Made by a program: the position numbers and the translations under genes
Source: Armatimonadota bacterium
GTDB lineage: Bacteria; Armatimonadota; UBA5829
Direction: 5' to 3'
DNA: 48,989 nt
NCBI GenBank assembly: GCA_023474015.1
Contig: JAMCYN010000168.1
Location: 1-48,989 of the forward strand
In this document: piece after piece, positions 1 through 8,110 of the stretch
How positions within the stretch are numbered: position 1 is the first letter of the stretch
Layout: the number at the start of each line of letters is the position of its first letter
The notes under the pieces: generated by a model
Databases searched by the model: none
What the model was told of the DNA's origin: nothing
Seen by the model: only the letters and a program-made list of their open reading frames with translations

Positions 1-83
1 TTGAGCGCGGAGAGCACGGCCTTGGGGTTCTCGGTCAGCAGAACCCAATCGCCAGGTTGGACATTTGTTTCCACATAACCCAC
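1..83 (-). CDS. Possible N-terminal fragment of an unidentified protein, cut by the window edge
   Basis: The minus strand is open from a TAA near position 127 to the window edge and reads plausibly as protein (VGYVETNVQPGDWVLL, then TENPKAVLSAL). There is no ATG after the stop. The usable starts are GTG codons, the best being at 83 and preceded by only a weak ribosome binding site. No family was recognised. It could equally be a chance open frame. Confidence 0.25.
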   Translation of the reverse strand, partial: MGYVETNVQPGDWVLLTENPKAVLSAL

Positions 84-208
84 TTCGACACCACATACAA
101 AAGTACCTGTGTCTAAAATGAGTTATTACATGGATACTTCATGGAGCATTGCCCCTGCCCCAACAGTGGATACCTACAAACGATGCTCCTGCAATTCCCT
201 TCAAGTGT

Positions 209-237
209 TTGCTTCTTCACAAAGTGTGTGGTATACT
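209..237 (+). promoter_or_regulatory. Candidate sigma-70 promoter upstream of the cytochrome locus
   Basis: TTGCTT (209-214) and TATACT (232-237) are separated by exactly 17 bases. Transcription would start near 244, about 118 bases before the first NHL-repeat gene and directly in front of the hairpin at 250-275. It is the only good promoter seen before the electron-transfer genes. The rest of 1-349 shows no convincing gene, tRNA or riboswitch. Confidence 0.5.
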
Positions 238-249
238 CCACATGAGGCT

Positions 250-279
250 GGGGCGTTCTCACTTGTGAACGCCCCTTTT
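250..279 (+). terminator. Strong hairpin plus T4 in the 5' leader
   Basis: GGGGCGTTC (250-258) pairs perfectly with GAACGCCCC (267-275) around an 8-base loop, followed by TTTT. It is shaped like a weak intrinsic terminator on the plus strand, but it begins only about six bases after the predicted transcription start. It may therefore be a 5' stabilising hairpin or an attenuator for the downstream genes. Confidence 0.5.
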
Positions 280-361
280 GCGGCACTGAGTTTGTGCATT
301 GTTTCTCTAAGTCGCGAGCGGCCCTGACGTACGGCCACCGCGCGGATTTGTGGATTGGGCG

Positions 362-1306
362 ATGAGCAAGCTTCACCCCGTGTATTCCATCGGAAGGTTG
401 GCTTTGGCCTGCCTTCTGACGATAGTTGTATTAAGTCTTCCCACCATGGGACGGACTCAGCAGCCGACCTTGAGGCATCTCTACACTGTCGACAGGTACA
501 GCGGCAATTCGCGCTTTTTGACCCCAATCGCGATTTTCCTGGATACAAAGCGCCAAGAACTCTACTTATGCGACTCCGCGGCAAGCAAGCTGATCACTTT
601 TGACGCGGGAGGCAATCCGCTGGGGTACTTCTATCACCGACAGAAGGGGCAACTCGGGAACTCGGAGCCGGCGGGGGTGGCCGTGAATGACAAAGGGACC
701 GTGTTTGTCTCCGATGCGACCGTGGGCCGCGTGTATATGTATGATTATAGAGGCGAGCCGATGGGATTTCTCCCCATGCCCGAAGGCTGCATGCCGGGCA
801 AGATGGCGGTCGACGGAGCGGAAAACCTGTACGTGGCGGTCAGGAGCGCGGGGAAGATCGTCGTGTTCGATCCCACTGGGAAGTTGAAAAGAGAGATCAC
901 CGGCCCTGAACATGGCGGTATGGGGCCGTGTTGTGATGTCGCGGTAGACGCCAACGGGACGATCTATGCCTTATCGACTAAAGGCACGACAGTCCACATT
1001 TTCGACGAGCAGGGGAAGCAAGTTCGCGCGTTCGGCAGCCACGAAGCCGGTAAGACCGGATTCGCGCGGCCATCCGGAATTGATGTTGATGGTAAAGGAA
1101 GGGTTTGGGTCACCGACATGGTCAACCAGACGCTGAAGGTCTTTAGCCCTAAGGGGCAATTCCTGGAGATCTTCGGCGGATTCGGCTCGGGGCCGGGAGA
1201 TTTTTTCTCACCGGCTGACGTATGTGTGGATAGGATCAAGGGGAGGCTGTTCGTCGTCGAGAAGAGCGGGCAGCGGCTCCAGGCCTTTGCAATTGAGGAA
1301 AGGTGA
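362..1306 (+). CDS. Secreted NHL-repeat beta-propeller protein 1
   Basis: A 314-residue protein. An N-terminal signal peptide (hydrophobic core ACLLTIVVLSLP, residues about 13-26) is followed by repeated NHL-type blades of the pattern 'P-x-G-I/V-A-V-D-x-x-G-x-V/I-Y-V-x-D', for example around PSGIDVDGKGRVWVTD. NHL propellers bind partners and often sit next to multiheme cytochromes in metal-respiring bacteria. The ATG at 362 puts the signal peptide at the very N terminus; a GTG at 350 is an alternative. The next gene overlaps its stop by four bases, so the two NHL genes are probably co-transcribed. The substrate or partner cannot be read from sequence. Confidence 0.85.
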   Translation: MSKLHPVYSIGRLALACLLTIVVLSLPTMGRTQQPTLRHLYTVDRYSGNSRFLTPIAIFLDTKRQELYLCDSAASKLITFDAGGNPLGYFYHRQKGQLGNSEPAGVAVNDKGTVFVSDATVGRVYMYDYRGEPMGFLPMPEGCMPGKMAVDGAENLYVAVRSAGKIVVFDPTGKLKREITGPEHGGMGPCCDVAVDANGTIYALSTKGTTVHIFDEQGKQVRAFGSHEAGKTGFARPSGIDVDGKGRVWVTDMVNQTLKVFSPKGQFLEIFGGFGSGPGDFFSPADVCVDRIKGRLFVVEKSGQRLQAFAIEER

Positions 1307-2364
1307 GATCGGTCAGCGAAATGGTTTCATTCGCATATATGCGCGGAGTGTTTCGAGATTTCCGTTTCGCATTCGCTCCACTCAAATCCCGAAACACCGG
1401 GGTGTTGAGCGTGAGCGTGGTTGCCGCGCTGTTGCTGCTGATGGGCGCGGGGGCCTTTGCGGCGGCGTTGGGTGATGGGACGCAAACGGAATTTACTCAT
1501 TACTTTACGGTGAAGGGTTATGACGCCGGCAGCTGGTTCGGTGAGCCTTCCGCGCTTGCATTGGATGAGCGTGCCGGGGTCATCTACGTGGCGGATCAGA
1601 AGGCCGGGGCTGTGGACGCGTTCAGCCTGCAAGGCGTTGCGAAGTTTCAATATGGGCCGAAAGATGGGCTGAAGGCTCCCGTCGGGCTGGCGGTGGACAG
1701 GCGAGGAAATGTCTATGTCTCAGAAAACGAGGGCGGCCCGATCAAGATTATCGATTCCAGGAGCGAGGTCACCACTCTCGATCTCCCCGCCGATAATGAC
1801 CCGAGCAAGGAGACGCCTAAGCCGGGCCGGATGACAATCGACCGCGACGGCAATCTCTATGTGGTGGACCGCGCAAACTGCCAGATTTTCGTATTTGACA
1901 AGGACAGAAAGTTCAGTTACAAGTTTGGGGTCATCGGCGACAAGCGCGGCCAGTTCAAGCTGCTCCAGGATGTCGCCGTGGACAGGCAGGGCAGAATATA
2001 CGCGGCGGACGCGCTCGGAGCGCCGGTGACGATATTCGACAGGAAGGGCGGCTACATATTCGGTTTCGGAATTCACGGCGAGGGGCGGGGCGATGTGGCA
2101 TTTTCGGCGGGGGTATTCGTCGACCGTCACGACCAGATATGGGTGGTCGATAAATCGCAGCATTGCCTGAAGGTGTTCGACCGCTCCGGCATGTTTCTGA
2201 GGACATTCGGGAATTTCGGCCAGCAGGACGGCGGTCTGTTCTACCCGATAGCGGCGATTGTTGACGGCCTCGGGCGGGTCTATGTGCTGGAGGCCGGAGC
2301 ACGAAGGCTTCAGGTGTTTACAATAAAACGACCATTCGAGCCTTTTGACCCTCGGGGGTACTGA
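1303..2364 (+). CDS. Secreted NHL-repeat beta-propeller protein 2
   Basis: 353 residues from the GTG at 1303, which overlaps the previous stop. A second NHL propeller, with blades such as PVGLAVDRRGNVYVSE and FYPIAAIVDGLGRVYVLE. The hydrophobic signal segment (VVAALLLLMGAGAFAAA) lies about 35 residues in. Before it comes a stretch encoded by a dispersed hairpin repeat (1350-1395). The native start may therefore be the in-frame GTG at 1402, which follows CCGGGG and gives a normal signal peptide; ATG 1321 is a third option. The protein is a paralogue of the preceding one and probably forms part of the same envelope assembly. Confidence 0.8.
   Translation: MRSVSEMVSFAYMRGVFRDFRFAFAPLKSRNTGVLSVSVVAALLLLMGAGAFAAALGDGTQTEFTHYFTVKGYDAGSWFGEPSALALDERAGVIYVADQKAGAVDAFSLQGVAKFQYGPKDGLKAPVGLAVDRRGNVYVSENEGGPIKIIDSRSEVTTLDLPADNDPSKETPKPGRMTIDRDGNLYVVDRANCQIFVFDKDRKFSYKFGVIGDKRGQFKLLQDVAVDRQGRIYAADALGAPVTIFDRKGGYIFGFGIHGEGRGDVAFSAGVFVDRHDQIWVVDKSQHCLKVFDRSGMFLRTFGNFGQQDGGLFYPIAAIVDGLGRVYVLEAGARRLQVFTIKRPFEPFDPRGY
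1350..1395. repeat. Dispersed hairpin repeat (TTTCGGGA family), copy 1
   Basis: GTTTCGAGATTT (1350-1361) pairs with AAATCCCGAAAC (1384-1395) with one mismatch. The segment TCCCGAAACACCGGGGT (1387-1403) recurs exactly at 3535-3551. In both places it lies just upstream of the signal-peptide coding region of an envelope protein. Confidence 0.7.
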
Positions 2365-2367
2365 CCC

Positions 2368-2421
2368 GGCGACTGAAGTCACGGCAACAAGAACACAAAG
2401 TCGGCCTGCGCCGACTCAACC
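2368..2421. repeat. Dispersed intergenic repeat (AAGTCGGCCTGCGCCGACT family), copy 1
   Basis: The element contains GGCGACTGAAGTCACGG and then the hairpin AGTCGGC-CTGC-GCCGACT, ending in CAACC. Related copies lie at 20204-20275 and 28304-28358. It fills the gap between the second NHL gene and the 6-heme cytochrome. Confidence 0.8.
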
Positions 2422-2434
2422 AGAGGAAAACCCG

Positions 2435-3457
2435 GTGACGCGACGGATCAACAATCTTATGAGGGCGGGCCTGGCGATAACGGCGGCGGTCGTGCTGGCC
2501 GGGACCGGGATGCAGGCGGGCGAGTATCATGGCGGGCTGCAGAGCACGTGCTCGGACTGTCACGCGTCGCACGCGAGCGTGAAGGGGCAAACGTGGACTC
2601 CCACCGAGCACCTGCTGAAAAACTCTGCCGGGCAGGTTGCGCTGTGCATGAGCTGCCACGACGGCACCGATCCCCAGGCCCCCGATGTCGTCGCCGCCGG
2701 GACAGCGGCCAGCCCATCGAATGTCGTTACTACTCAGTATACGAGCAAGTACGGGTCTAGCGCGGGCTTCTTTCAGAGCGACTACCTGATCTCAGACAAC
2801 CCGTGGGGCCACAGCATAGCGGCAACTGTCTCGGCCGCGGCTCCGCTTTCGACCAGTTACACTAAACCCGGCGGGCTTGTCTGCTCGGACTGCCACGACC
2901 CGCATGGGAACGGCAACTATCGCAATCTGCTCTCGGACCCCAATCCGAACCATCCGGGGACGATCAATATCGTCATAGGCATGCAGATCAAAGAAGCTAC
3001 TCCGGTGAATATCCAGACACCAAATCCCGCGGTCGCATACGATACCGAAAATGTGTCGTTCTACGTGCAGAACAACATCGGGGCCTGGTGCGCGGACTGC
3101 CACGATCAGCTTGCCCAGAACAGCATCGGCAGTTCCCCCGCGCACTTCAAGGGCCACCCGACCGATGTTCCGATCAGCGGGACCGGCACGCACACGGATA
3201 TCGGGAACTGGTCTTCATCGAGCGGCCAGGGCAACACCGGCTTCGGTATAGATGTGGGCGATTCGACGGCGGGCATACCCCGGCTCAGATACGGAAGCCC
3301 CACCGCCAGCAACACCTCCGGCGGCAGCGGCGATACGGTGACCTGCCTGTCCTGTCACAAGGCCCACGGCAGTAAGTACAAATACGGCATGGTCTGGCCA
3401 TATCATCAGTCAGGGCCGGATATGCTTTCAGGGTGTCAGCAATGCCACTTCAAATAA
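2435..3457 (+). CDS. Secreted 6-heme c-type cytochrome
   Basis: 340 residues from the GTG at 2435, which follows GAGGAAA at good spacing. An upstream in-frame ATG at 2345 would run through the repeat element and is unlikely. A signal peptide (MRAGLAITAAVVLAG) precedes six CXXCH haem sites: CSDCH, CMSCH, CSDCH, CADCH, CLSCH and the near-terminal CQQCH. Several carry the doublecyt/paired pattern CXXCH-x-x-H/HG. It is probably periplasmic or surface-located and transfers electrons, together with the 10-heme cytochrome whose start overlaps its last 25 bases. Haem attachment would need the ResB/CcsA system encoded downstream. Confidence 0.9.
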   Translation: MTRRINNLMRAGLAITAAVVLAGTGMQAGEYHGGLQSTCSDCHASHASVKGQTWTPTEHLLKNSAGQVALCMSCHDGTDPQAPDVVAAGTAASPSNVVTTQYTSKYGSSAGFFQSDYLISDNPWGHSIAATVSAAAPLSTSYTKPGGLVCSDCHDPHGNGNYRNLLSDPNPNHPGTINIVIGMQIKEATPVNIQTPNPAVAYDTENVSFYVQNNIGAWCADCHDQLAQNSIGSSPAHFKGHPTDVPISGTGTHTDIGNWSSSSGQGNTGFGIDVGDSTAGIPRLRYGSPTASNTSGGSGDTVTCLSCHKAHGSKYKYGMVWPYHQSGPDMLSGCQQCHFK

Positions 3458-5055
3458 GAACGATAAGGGCGCTTTTCAGCCGGTGTATCGGGAACTTCAT
3501 TCCCAATACGTGCAGTTCGTTTCGGGAACGAGATTCCCGAAACACCGGGGTCTTACGGTTTGTTTGGATACTGGGCCTGCTGACGGCAGCTATCGGCGTG
3601 CCGATAATCGTCATCGCCGACGGAGGGTTGTATACTCAGACCACGCACGGCAGCGCAACCACGGGCGTCCAGCGGGACCCCACCCTGCCAGTCGGGAGCT
3701 GCATGCAGTGCCACATCGGTCATGGGCAAAATCCGCAGGATTTCGGGCTTTGGACCACCAACGATAACAACCTCTGCTTCACATGTCATTCCAATGGCGT
3801 CGGCTCGTATTTCGGCCAGACGACCTATTCCATGAGCGGCCACTCTTCCTCGGCCGCCAGTTTCAACGGCAAGCCGGTGGGGCGATGCGTACAGTGTCAT
3901 AATCCGCACGGCGCGGGAGATGTGCGCGGTTTATACCCCAGTTTGGCATCGAACATCGAGGAGCAGGTCTGCTTCGGATGCCATGGGACTGGGTTCAAGC
4001 CGCAGGGCGCGCCGGACGTGCAGACCCAGGTTAGCAGGCGCTATGCGCACGCCGTTGGAAACTTCCAGCGACTGCATAATGATACGGCGGAGTTCAGCTC
4101 GGTCGGAGTGAATCCCAACCCGATGCTAAGCGGATCGTCGAGGCATGTCGAGTGCGCGGACTGCCATAATACGCATTACGCCCGGACAACTCCCAGGCAG
4201 GCGCGCACCTCGAATATCGGGGAGACGCTGCTGGGCTCGTGGGGCGTGCGACCGAACTTCTCGGGCACAGCTTGGCTGGCTCCCACTAGCTATGTGGTCG
4301 AGCGTTTCCAGAACACGACCACCGAGTATGAGTGTTACCTGTGTTTCAAGTGCCACTCGAACTGGTCCTGGGGAAGCAGCGGGCCGTATACGGCGGATGG
4401 GGCGGTCGAGTCGAACACGGCCATGGAGTTCAGCCCGGCCAACCCGGCATATCACAACGTTACGGGACAGGCGTCGTCGATGGTCCCCACGGATGATGTT
4501 GTTTATGGGACCGCGAACCCGCCGGCTTATATAAACCAGTGGGGCCCGAACTCGGCGATGGCGTGCACTGACTGCCATGCGGGCGACGCCAGTTCCGGGA
4601 CCGCGCGCGGCTCTCACGGCTCGAACTTCAGCTTTATGCTCAAGAAGCGGTTCAAGGCGCAGGCCGGCGCCTCGGACAATACTGGAAGGCAGGGGACGCA
4701 GTCGGACCTTTGTTTCGACTGCCACGACTGGAACACATACGGAGAGGGAGGGAATGGCTCGGCCACGAACTTCCGCAAGGAAAGCGACAATCTGCACCGG
4801 ATGTCGGACCACGCGCGGGCGGGCTGCTTCCAGTGTCATTCGGCGGTCCCCCATGGGTTCAAGCGGAAGCACATGATCGTGTATGTCGCCGACGGGGCGC
4901 CGTATTACCAGTCGGACCCCATCAACTACAGCCTTAAGAAGGGCGGCATCCAGGCGTACGCTCCGGCGAACGGTGGAGCATATACTGAAAACAACTGCAA
5001 GGCTGGTTGCCACGATGGGCATCAGCAAGCGAATCCTCCGGGTCCAGCGCCCTAG
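3433..5055 (+). CDS. 10-heme c-type cytochrome
   Basis: A 540-residue protein that starts inside the 3' end of the 6-heme gene (ATG 3433; ATG 3442 is also possible). Nine CXXCH motifs are visible (CMQCH, CFTCH, CVQCH, CFGCH, CADCH, CFKCH, CTDCH, CFDCH, CFQCH). A tenth site near the C terminus has the unusual form CKAGCH (CX3CH, bases 4996-5013). A hydrophobic segment (FVWILGLLTAAIGVPIIVIA) acts as signal peptide or anchor. It is preceded by about 40 residues, part of them encoded by a hairpin repeat (3519-3543). It is likely the electron-carrying partner of the beta-barrel encoded next, comparable in arrangement to porin-cytochrome conduits, though no close family is claimed. Confidence 0.88.
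   Translation: MSAMPLQIRTIRALFSRCIGNFIPNTCSSFRERDSRNTGVLRFVWILGLLTAAIGVPIIVIADGGLYTQTTHGSATTGVQRDPTLPVGSCMQCHIGHGQNPQDFGLWTTNDNNLCFTCHSNGVGSYFGQTTYSMSGHSSSAASFNGKPVGRCVQCHNPHGAGDVRGLYPSLASNIEEQVCFGCHGTGFKPQGAPDVQTQVSRRYAHAVGNFQRLHNDTAEFSSVGVNPNPMLSGSSRHVECADCHNTHYARTTPRQARTSNIGETLLGSWGVRPNFSGTAWLAPTSYVVERFQNTTTEYECYLCFKCHSNWSWGSSGPYTADGAVESNTAMEFSPANPAYHNVTGQASSMVPTDDVVYGTANPPAYINQWGPNSAMACTDCHAGDASSGTARGSHGSNFSFMLKKRFKAQAGASDNTGRQGTQSDLCFDCHDWNTYGEGGNGSATNFRKESDNLHRMSDHARAGCFQCHSAVPHGFKRKHMIVYVADGAPYYQSDPINYSLKKGGIQAYAPANGGAYTENNCKAGCHDGHQQANPPGPAP
3519..3551. repeat. Dispersed hairpin repeat (TTTCGGGA family), copy 2, inside a coding region
   Basis: GTTTCGGGAA (3519-3528) and TTCCCGAAAC (3534-3543) form a perfect 10-bp stem with a 5-base loop, then ACCGGGGT. 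The sequence after the loop is identical to copy 1 over 17 bases. It is translated in frame as part of the cytochrome N-terminal extension. Confidence 0.8.
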
Positions 5056-5073
5056 TCCAGGAAATGCACCATT

Positions 5074-6759
5074 TTGACGAGTTACGGTATTAGACAGCTT
5101 AAGACGGTCGTACTTGTTCTTTCGGTTTCGGTCGCTGCGGGCCGGATGGGACCGGTTTGGGCCGGGCGGATCGGTGTGCAGGCGCAGATGCAGTATGACC
5201 TTTTGCAGGCCAAGCACAACAACAAGGGCGTGACTCACATAACTCAGGACGGTCGGCTATCCACGAACTATAACCTGATAATGCGGCGGCCGTTTCTGCC
5301 CACATCGAGCCTTATGAGCGAGCTTGCGATCAATACCACCAATAATAACGATGCCAACATGACCAGTAGCGCCAGGAACTGGATGCTGAACCTGTATTCG
5401 AACGCGCCGAAGTACCAGATGATCGGACGCGTGAACCACAGCACGTACGGGACTTCCACGGCCCAGGGTTTTTCAAGCAGCACCACAACCGACTACAACG
5501 CGGGCCTCTTCCTCAGGGAACCGAGCTACCCCGTGCTCAACCTCCAATTCCTGCGCAATGTCATAGGGGGGAACAATGTATCCACGACCTGGCTGACGAG
5601 CAGCTACTACGATTACGCTCCGTTTCGGTTCTCCTACGATCGGACACACCAGACGTTCGGAGCGTCCGCCAATCAGACACGGAACCAAAGGGCCGCTGTG
5701 AAGATGGACCACACCTTGATGCCGGGACTCGTAATGAGTGGTGAGCTGAGCAGGTTCGTCGTGGACAACGCGTATCCCACCGCGATCACCTCAACGAGCA
5801 CGAATCGCCGCACATTACGGCTCAGCGCGACTCCGACGCGATCCCTGGTGGCTGACCTTAACTGGACCACGCAATCGGAGGGCGGACGTACTACCCTATC
5901 GGATGGTGGAAACAACGCCCAGACGCCGAGACACAACAACAATAGATCAGTCTCATTGAACTTGAGGTCGGAGATAATGCCCGGCGTATCCCTGGACTAT
6001 TCCGACCAGAAACAATCCCAGACGGGAAGCCTGTTCGGGAACAGCGGGGGCAGTGATTCTCGAAACCGCAGTGTTTCCCTTTCCGCCCGTTTGAATGATG
6101 CCACCGCATTCAGCGCGACCGCGTTGCGTTTGAACACCAACAGCCTCGACGGGCGAAACGTTACCTCACAGGATGCGATTCAGTCCGCGCTGCAGACCAG
6201 CCTCTCGCGGACCACGGACTTAAGCTTAGACTACGGTAGGAACAAGTCCCCTGACGGCCAAGACGGGTCTTTCAACAGTTCTTTCATGGGGGTGTCGATC
6301 AGGGACCGGACGTCGCCCAAGATGTCTCTCGGCGCGACCTATCGTCGCACAAACGTGAGCTCGCGGATCGCGGGCGGGGCCTCGCTTGACCAGATCGGCG
6401 ACATAGTCGATGTGGACATGCTCTGGCAGCCGACGTATGATATGGGTGTCAATTTGCGGCTCAGTTACCAGAATAATAGGGGCAGCAGTCCCACGAGGTC
6501 GATCTCGCCCTCGGCAAACCTGAGGTGGCAGCTCGATTCAGATACTAACTTGACCGCCAACTATACGTTTCGCAAGAACCGCCAGTTCGACCCGACCGCT
6601 GTGCTGTTGGGGCAGGATACCAGGGGACTCTCGATGCGTTTGGCTCACAATTTCGTAAACGGCTCCTACGTAGACCTGGCATATGATTTCCTGGGAGGCA
6701 ATGTGGGCGATCTGGAGTGGAGTAAGCAGCTTCGAATGACATTCACGTTCAATCTCTAG
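5074..6759 (+). CDS. Outer-membrane beta-barrel (porin-like) protein of the cytochrome locus
   Basis: 561 residues from a TTG start at 5074, 18 bases after the cytochrome stop. A signal peptide (TVVLVLSVSVAAG) is followed by a long Ser/Thr/Asn-rich chain of alternating polar and hydrophobic residues without cytoplasmic-type helices, as in transmembrane beta-strands. It ends in a strand of the form RMTFTFNL, similar to a beta-signal for barrel insertion. Lying directly after two NHL proteins and two multiheme cytochromes, it is best read as the outer-membrane pore of a porin-cytochrome electron conduit. Family membership was not recognised, so the role is inferred from context and composition. 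Confidence 0.7.
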   Translation: MTSYGIRQLKTVVLVLSVSVAAGRMGPVWAGRIGVQAQMQYDLLQAKHNNKGVTHITQDGRLSTNYNLIMRRPFLPTSSLMSELAINTTNNNDANMTSSARNWMLNLYSNAPKYQMIGRVNHSTYGTSTAQGFSSSTTTDYNAGLFLREPSYPVLNLQFLRNVIGGNNVSTTWLTSSYYDYAPFRFSYDRTHQTFGASANQTRNQRAAVKMDHTLMPGLVMSGELSRFVVDNAYPTAITSTSTNRRTLRLSATPTRSLVADLNWTTQSEGGRTTLSDGGNNAQTPRHNNNRSVSLNLRSEIMPGVSLDYSDQKQSQTGSLFGNSGGSDSRNRSVSLSARLNDATAFSATALRLNTNSLDGRNVTSQDAIQSALQTSLSRTTDLSLDYGRNKSPDGQDGSFNSSFMGVSIRDRTSPKMSLGATYRRTNVSSRIAGGASLDQIGDIVDVDMLWQPTYDMGVNLRLSYQNNRGSSPTRSISPSANLRWQLDSDTNLTANYTFRKNRQFDPTAVLLGQDTRGLSMRLAHNFVNGSYVDLAYDFLGGNVGDLEWSKQLRMTFTFNL

Positions 6760-6794
6760 TTTGTGCCCCATCGCACAAACATGCCTTAAGATAG

Positions 6795-6823
6795 TTGACA
6801 TATCTAGCTGAAGGACGGATAAT
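6795..6823 (+). promoter_or_regulatory. Sigma-70 promoter for the CsgG-like lipoprotein gene
   Basis: A consensus TTGACA (6795-6800) and GATAAT (6818-6823) are spaced 17 bases apart. Transcription would start near 6830, about 10 bases before the ATG at 6840. This gives the lipoprotein gene its own promoter, separate from the cytochrome genes. Confidence 0.7.
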
Positions 6824-6839
6824 TAAGGTGTACAGTTCT

Positions 6840-7970
6840 ATGAAAATACGAGCCTTAGCCAAAATCATACTTGCCGCGGTCGTGGTAATATCGCTGGTGT
6901 CGGGGTGCAAAGACGGAGGGCCGTCCTCGAGGATATTCGTGAAGAACGGCAACACGAAGCGCCTGAGGGTAGCCGTCCTTCCGTTCGACAATGTAAGCAG
7001 AGACCAGGACGCGGGGCGGGTTATCACGAACACCATCATCACATACCTGCTCTCGACGGGCAACTTCGATGTCGTTGAACCGGGCGTGGTATACTCCACG
7101 ATGGGCTTGGAGGGCATCAGGCTCACCGAGGGTGTGACCCAGGAAGTCTGCCAGAAGCTCCAGACCAAGCTCGGCGCTGATGCGTTCGTCATGGGAATGG
7201 TCGAGGAGTACGGCGAGGTGCGCATCGGCTCCGATTCCTACCCATCGATCTCGTTCAGCGCGCGGCTGGTGGATGCCCGTACGGCGGATATTTTGTGGGC
7301 CGCCACCATAAGCAAGACCGGCGCCGACAACGTGAAGCTGTTCGACATCGGCAGGGTCTCATCACTGGGCAAGCTCTCCAAGCAGGCGGTCGGGGCGATG
7401 GCGGCGTCGTTGTCCAAGTCCAAAGGATACCTCATCTCGGGGATGCAGGCGCCTGGTGGGACGGAGGTGCAGCTCCTAAAGGGTGGGGACGCGAACAAGG
7501 CCGCCGCGGGCACAACCACAACTACCACATCTACTTCGACATCACCCGCTCCCAGCGTATTGGCTCAGGCCGCTAAGTATCTCGATGAAGCCGCGACTTA
7601 CGGCGAGAAGGAAATGACGGGCCTATTGAAGGACGTGGGCGCGGCCAAACTCGGCGAGGTAACCTATAAGAAGCACTACCACGATACGATCGAAGCCAAA
7701 TACCAGATCGGGGAAAGTGCGAAGTTCGTGGAAGTGAGACTCGCGGACTACCGCAAGCCGGATGTCTCGGAGAAGTTCATCCAAACATACAACTCGGGTG
7801 GGCAGTCGACCACATTCGAGAATCTGCCCGCGTTCACCGGCGAGTCGGACTTCGGCTACTACCACCTGGACATGGCCGTGGGCCGGTTTGGCGTATTCTT
7901 GCGCGGCCCCAAGGATAACAAGGCCGACATAGAAGCACTCGGCAAGGGCATAATCGCGCTGCTAAGATAG
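6840..7970 (+). CDS. Lipoprotein with a CsgG/LpoB-like domain
   Basis: 376 residues from ATG 6840 (AAGGTG upstream). The signal peptide ends in a lipobox, LVSGC, with Cys23 as the lipidated residue. Residues about 40-205 resemble the CsgG/LpoB/TolB-N type fold: RVAVLPFDNVSRDQDAG, then a surface-assembly-like core with LGADAFVMGMVEEYG and ARLVDARTADILWA. A Thr/Ser-rich linker (TTTTTTSTSTSP) leads to a C-terminal domain of about 130 residues that I do not recognise. It is probably anchored in the outer membrane. Its position after the beta-barrel suggests a role in secretion or assembly of the conduit, but it may be an independent envelope gene. Confidence 0.75.
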   Translation: MKIRALAKIILAAVVVISLVSGCKDGGPSSRIFVKNGNTKRLRVAVLPFDNVSRDQDAGRVITNTIITYLLSTGNFDVVEPGVVYSTMGLEGIRLTEGVTQEVCQKLQTKLGADAFVMGMVEEYGEVRIGSDSYPSISFSARLVDARTADILWAATISKTGADNVKLFDIGRVSSLGKLSKQAVGAMAASLSKSKGYLISGMQAPGGTEVQLLKGGDANKAAAGTTTTTTSTSTSPAPSVLAQAAKYLDEAATYGEKEMTGLLKDVGAAKLGEVTYKKHYHDTIEAKYQIGESAKFVEVRLADYRKPDVSEKFIQTYNSGGQSTTFENLPAFTGESDFGYYHLDMAVGRFGVFLRGPKDNKADIEALGKGIIALLR

Positions 7971-8081
7971 GCTTCGGCCACTACGCAACCGAAGCAACAA
8001 AAGCCCGGGATGCGTCGGGAGGCAGTTTGCCCCGACGCTAACCCTTGTGGGCAAGCTTCGGGGTGAAAAGCTTCCCGAAGC
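7971..8081. repeat. Three hairpins in tandem between the lipoprotein gene and resB
   Basis: Hairpin 1: GCTTCGG (7971-7977)/CCGAAGC (7989-7995). Hairpin 2: GCGTCGGG (8012-8019)/CCCGACGC (8031-8038). Hairpin 3: GCTTCGGG (8055-8062)/CCCGAAGC (8074-8081). None is followed by a long T run. Hairpin 1 shares GCAACCGAAGCAAC with the repeat at 18144-18174. Confidence 0.7.
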
Positions 8082-8110
8082 ATATAAGCATACGTAACAA
8101 GAGGTACATA

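Noticed and set aside
1..349. Cyclic-dinucleotide riboswitch before the cytochrome operon
   Set aside because: I looked for the conserved GEMM core, as occurs before some multiheme cytochrome genes, and found none; only a simple hairpin is present.
4126..5238. 370-residue minus-strand open frame opposite the 10-heme cytochrome
   Set aside because: The plus strand has ten haem motifs in frame; the opposite frame is a GC-driven shadow rich in Arg, Val and His with no motif.
8045..8110. Extended N terminus for ResB
   Set aside because: It would translate a hairpin repeat; TTG 8111 has a proper ribosome binding site and gives the family N terminus.
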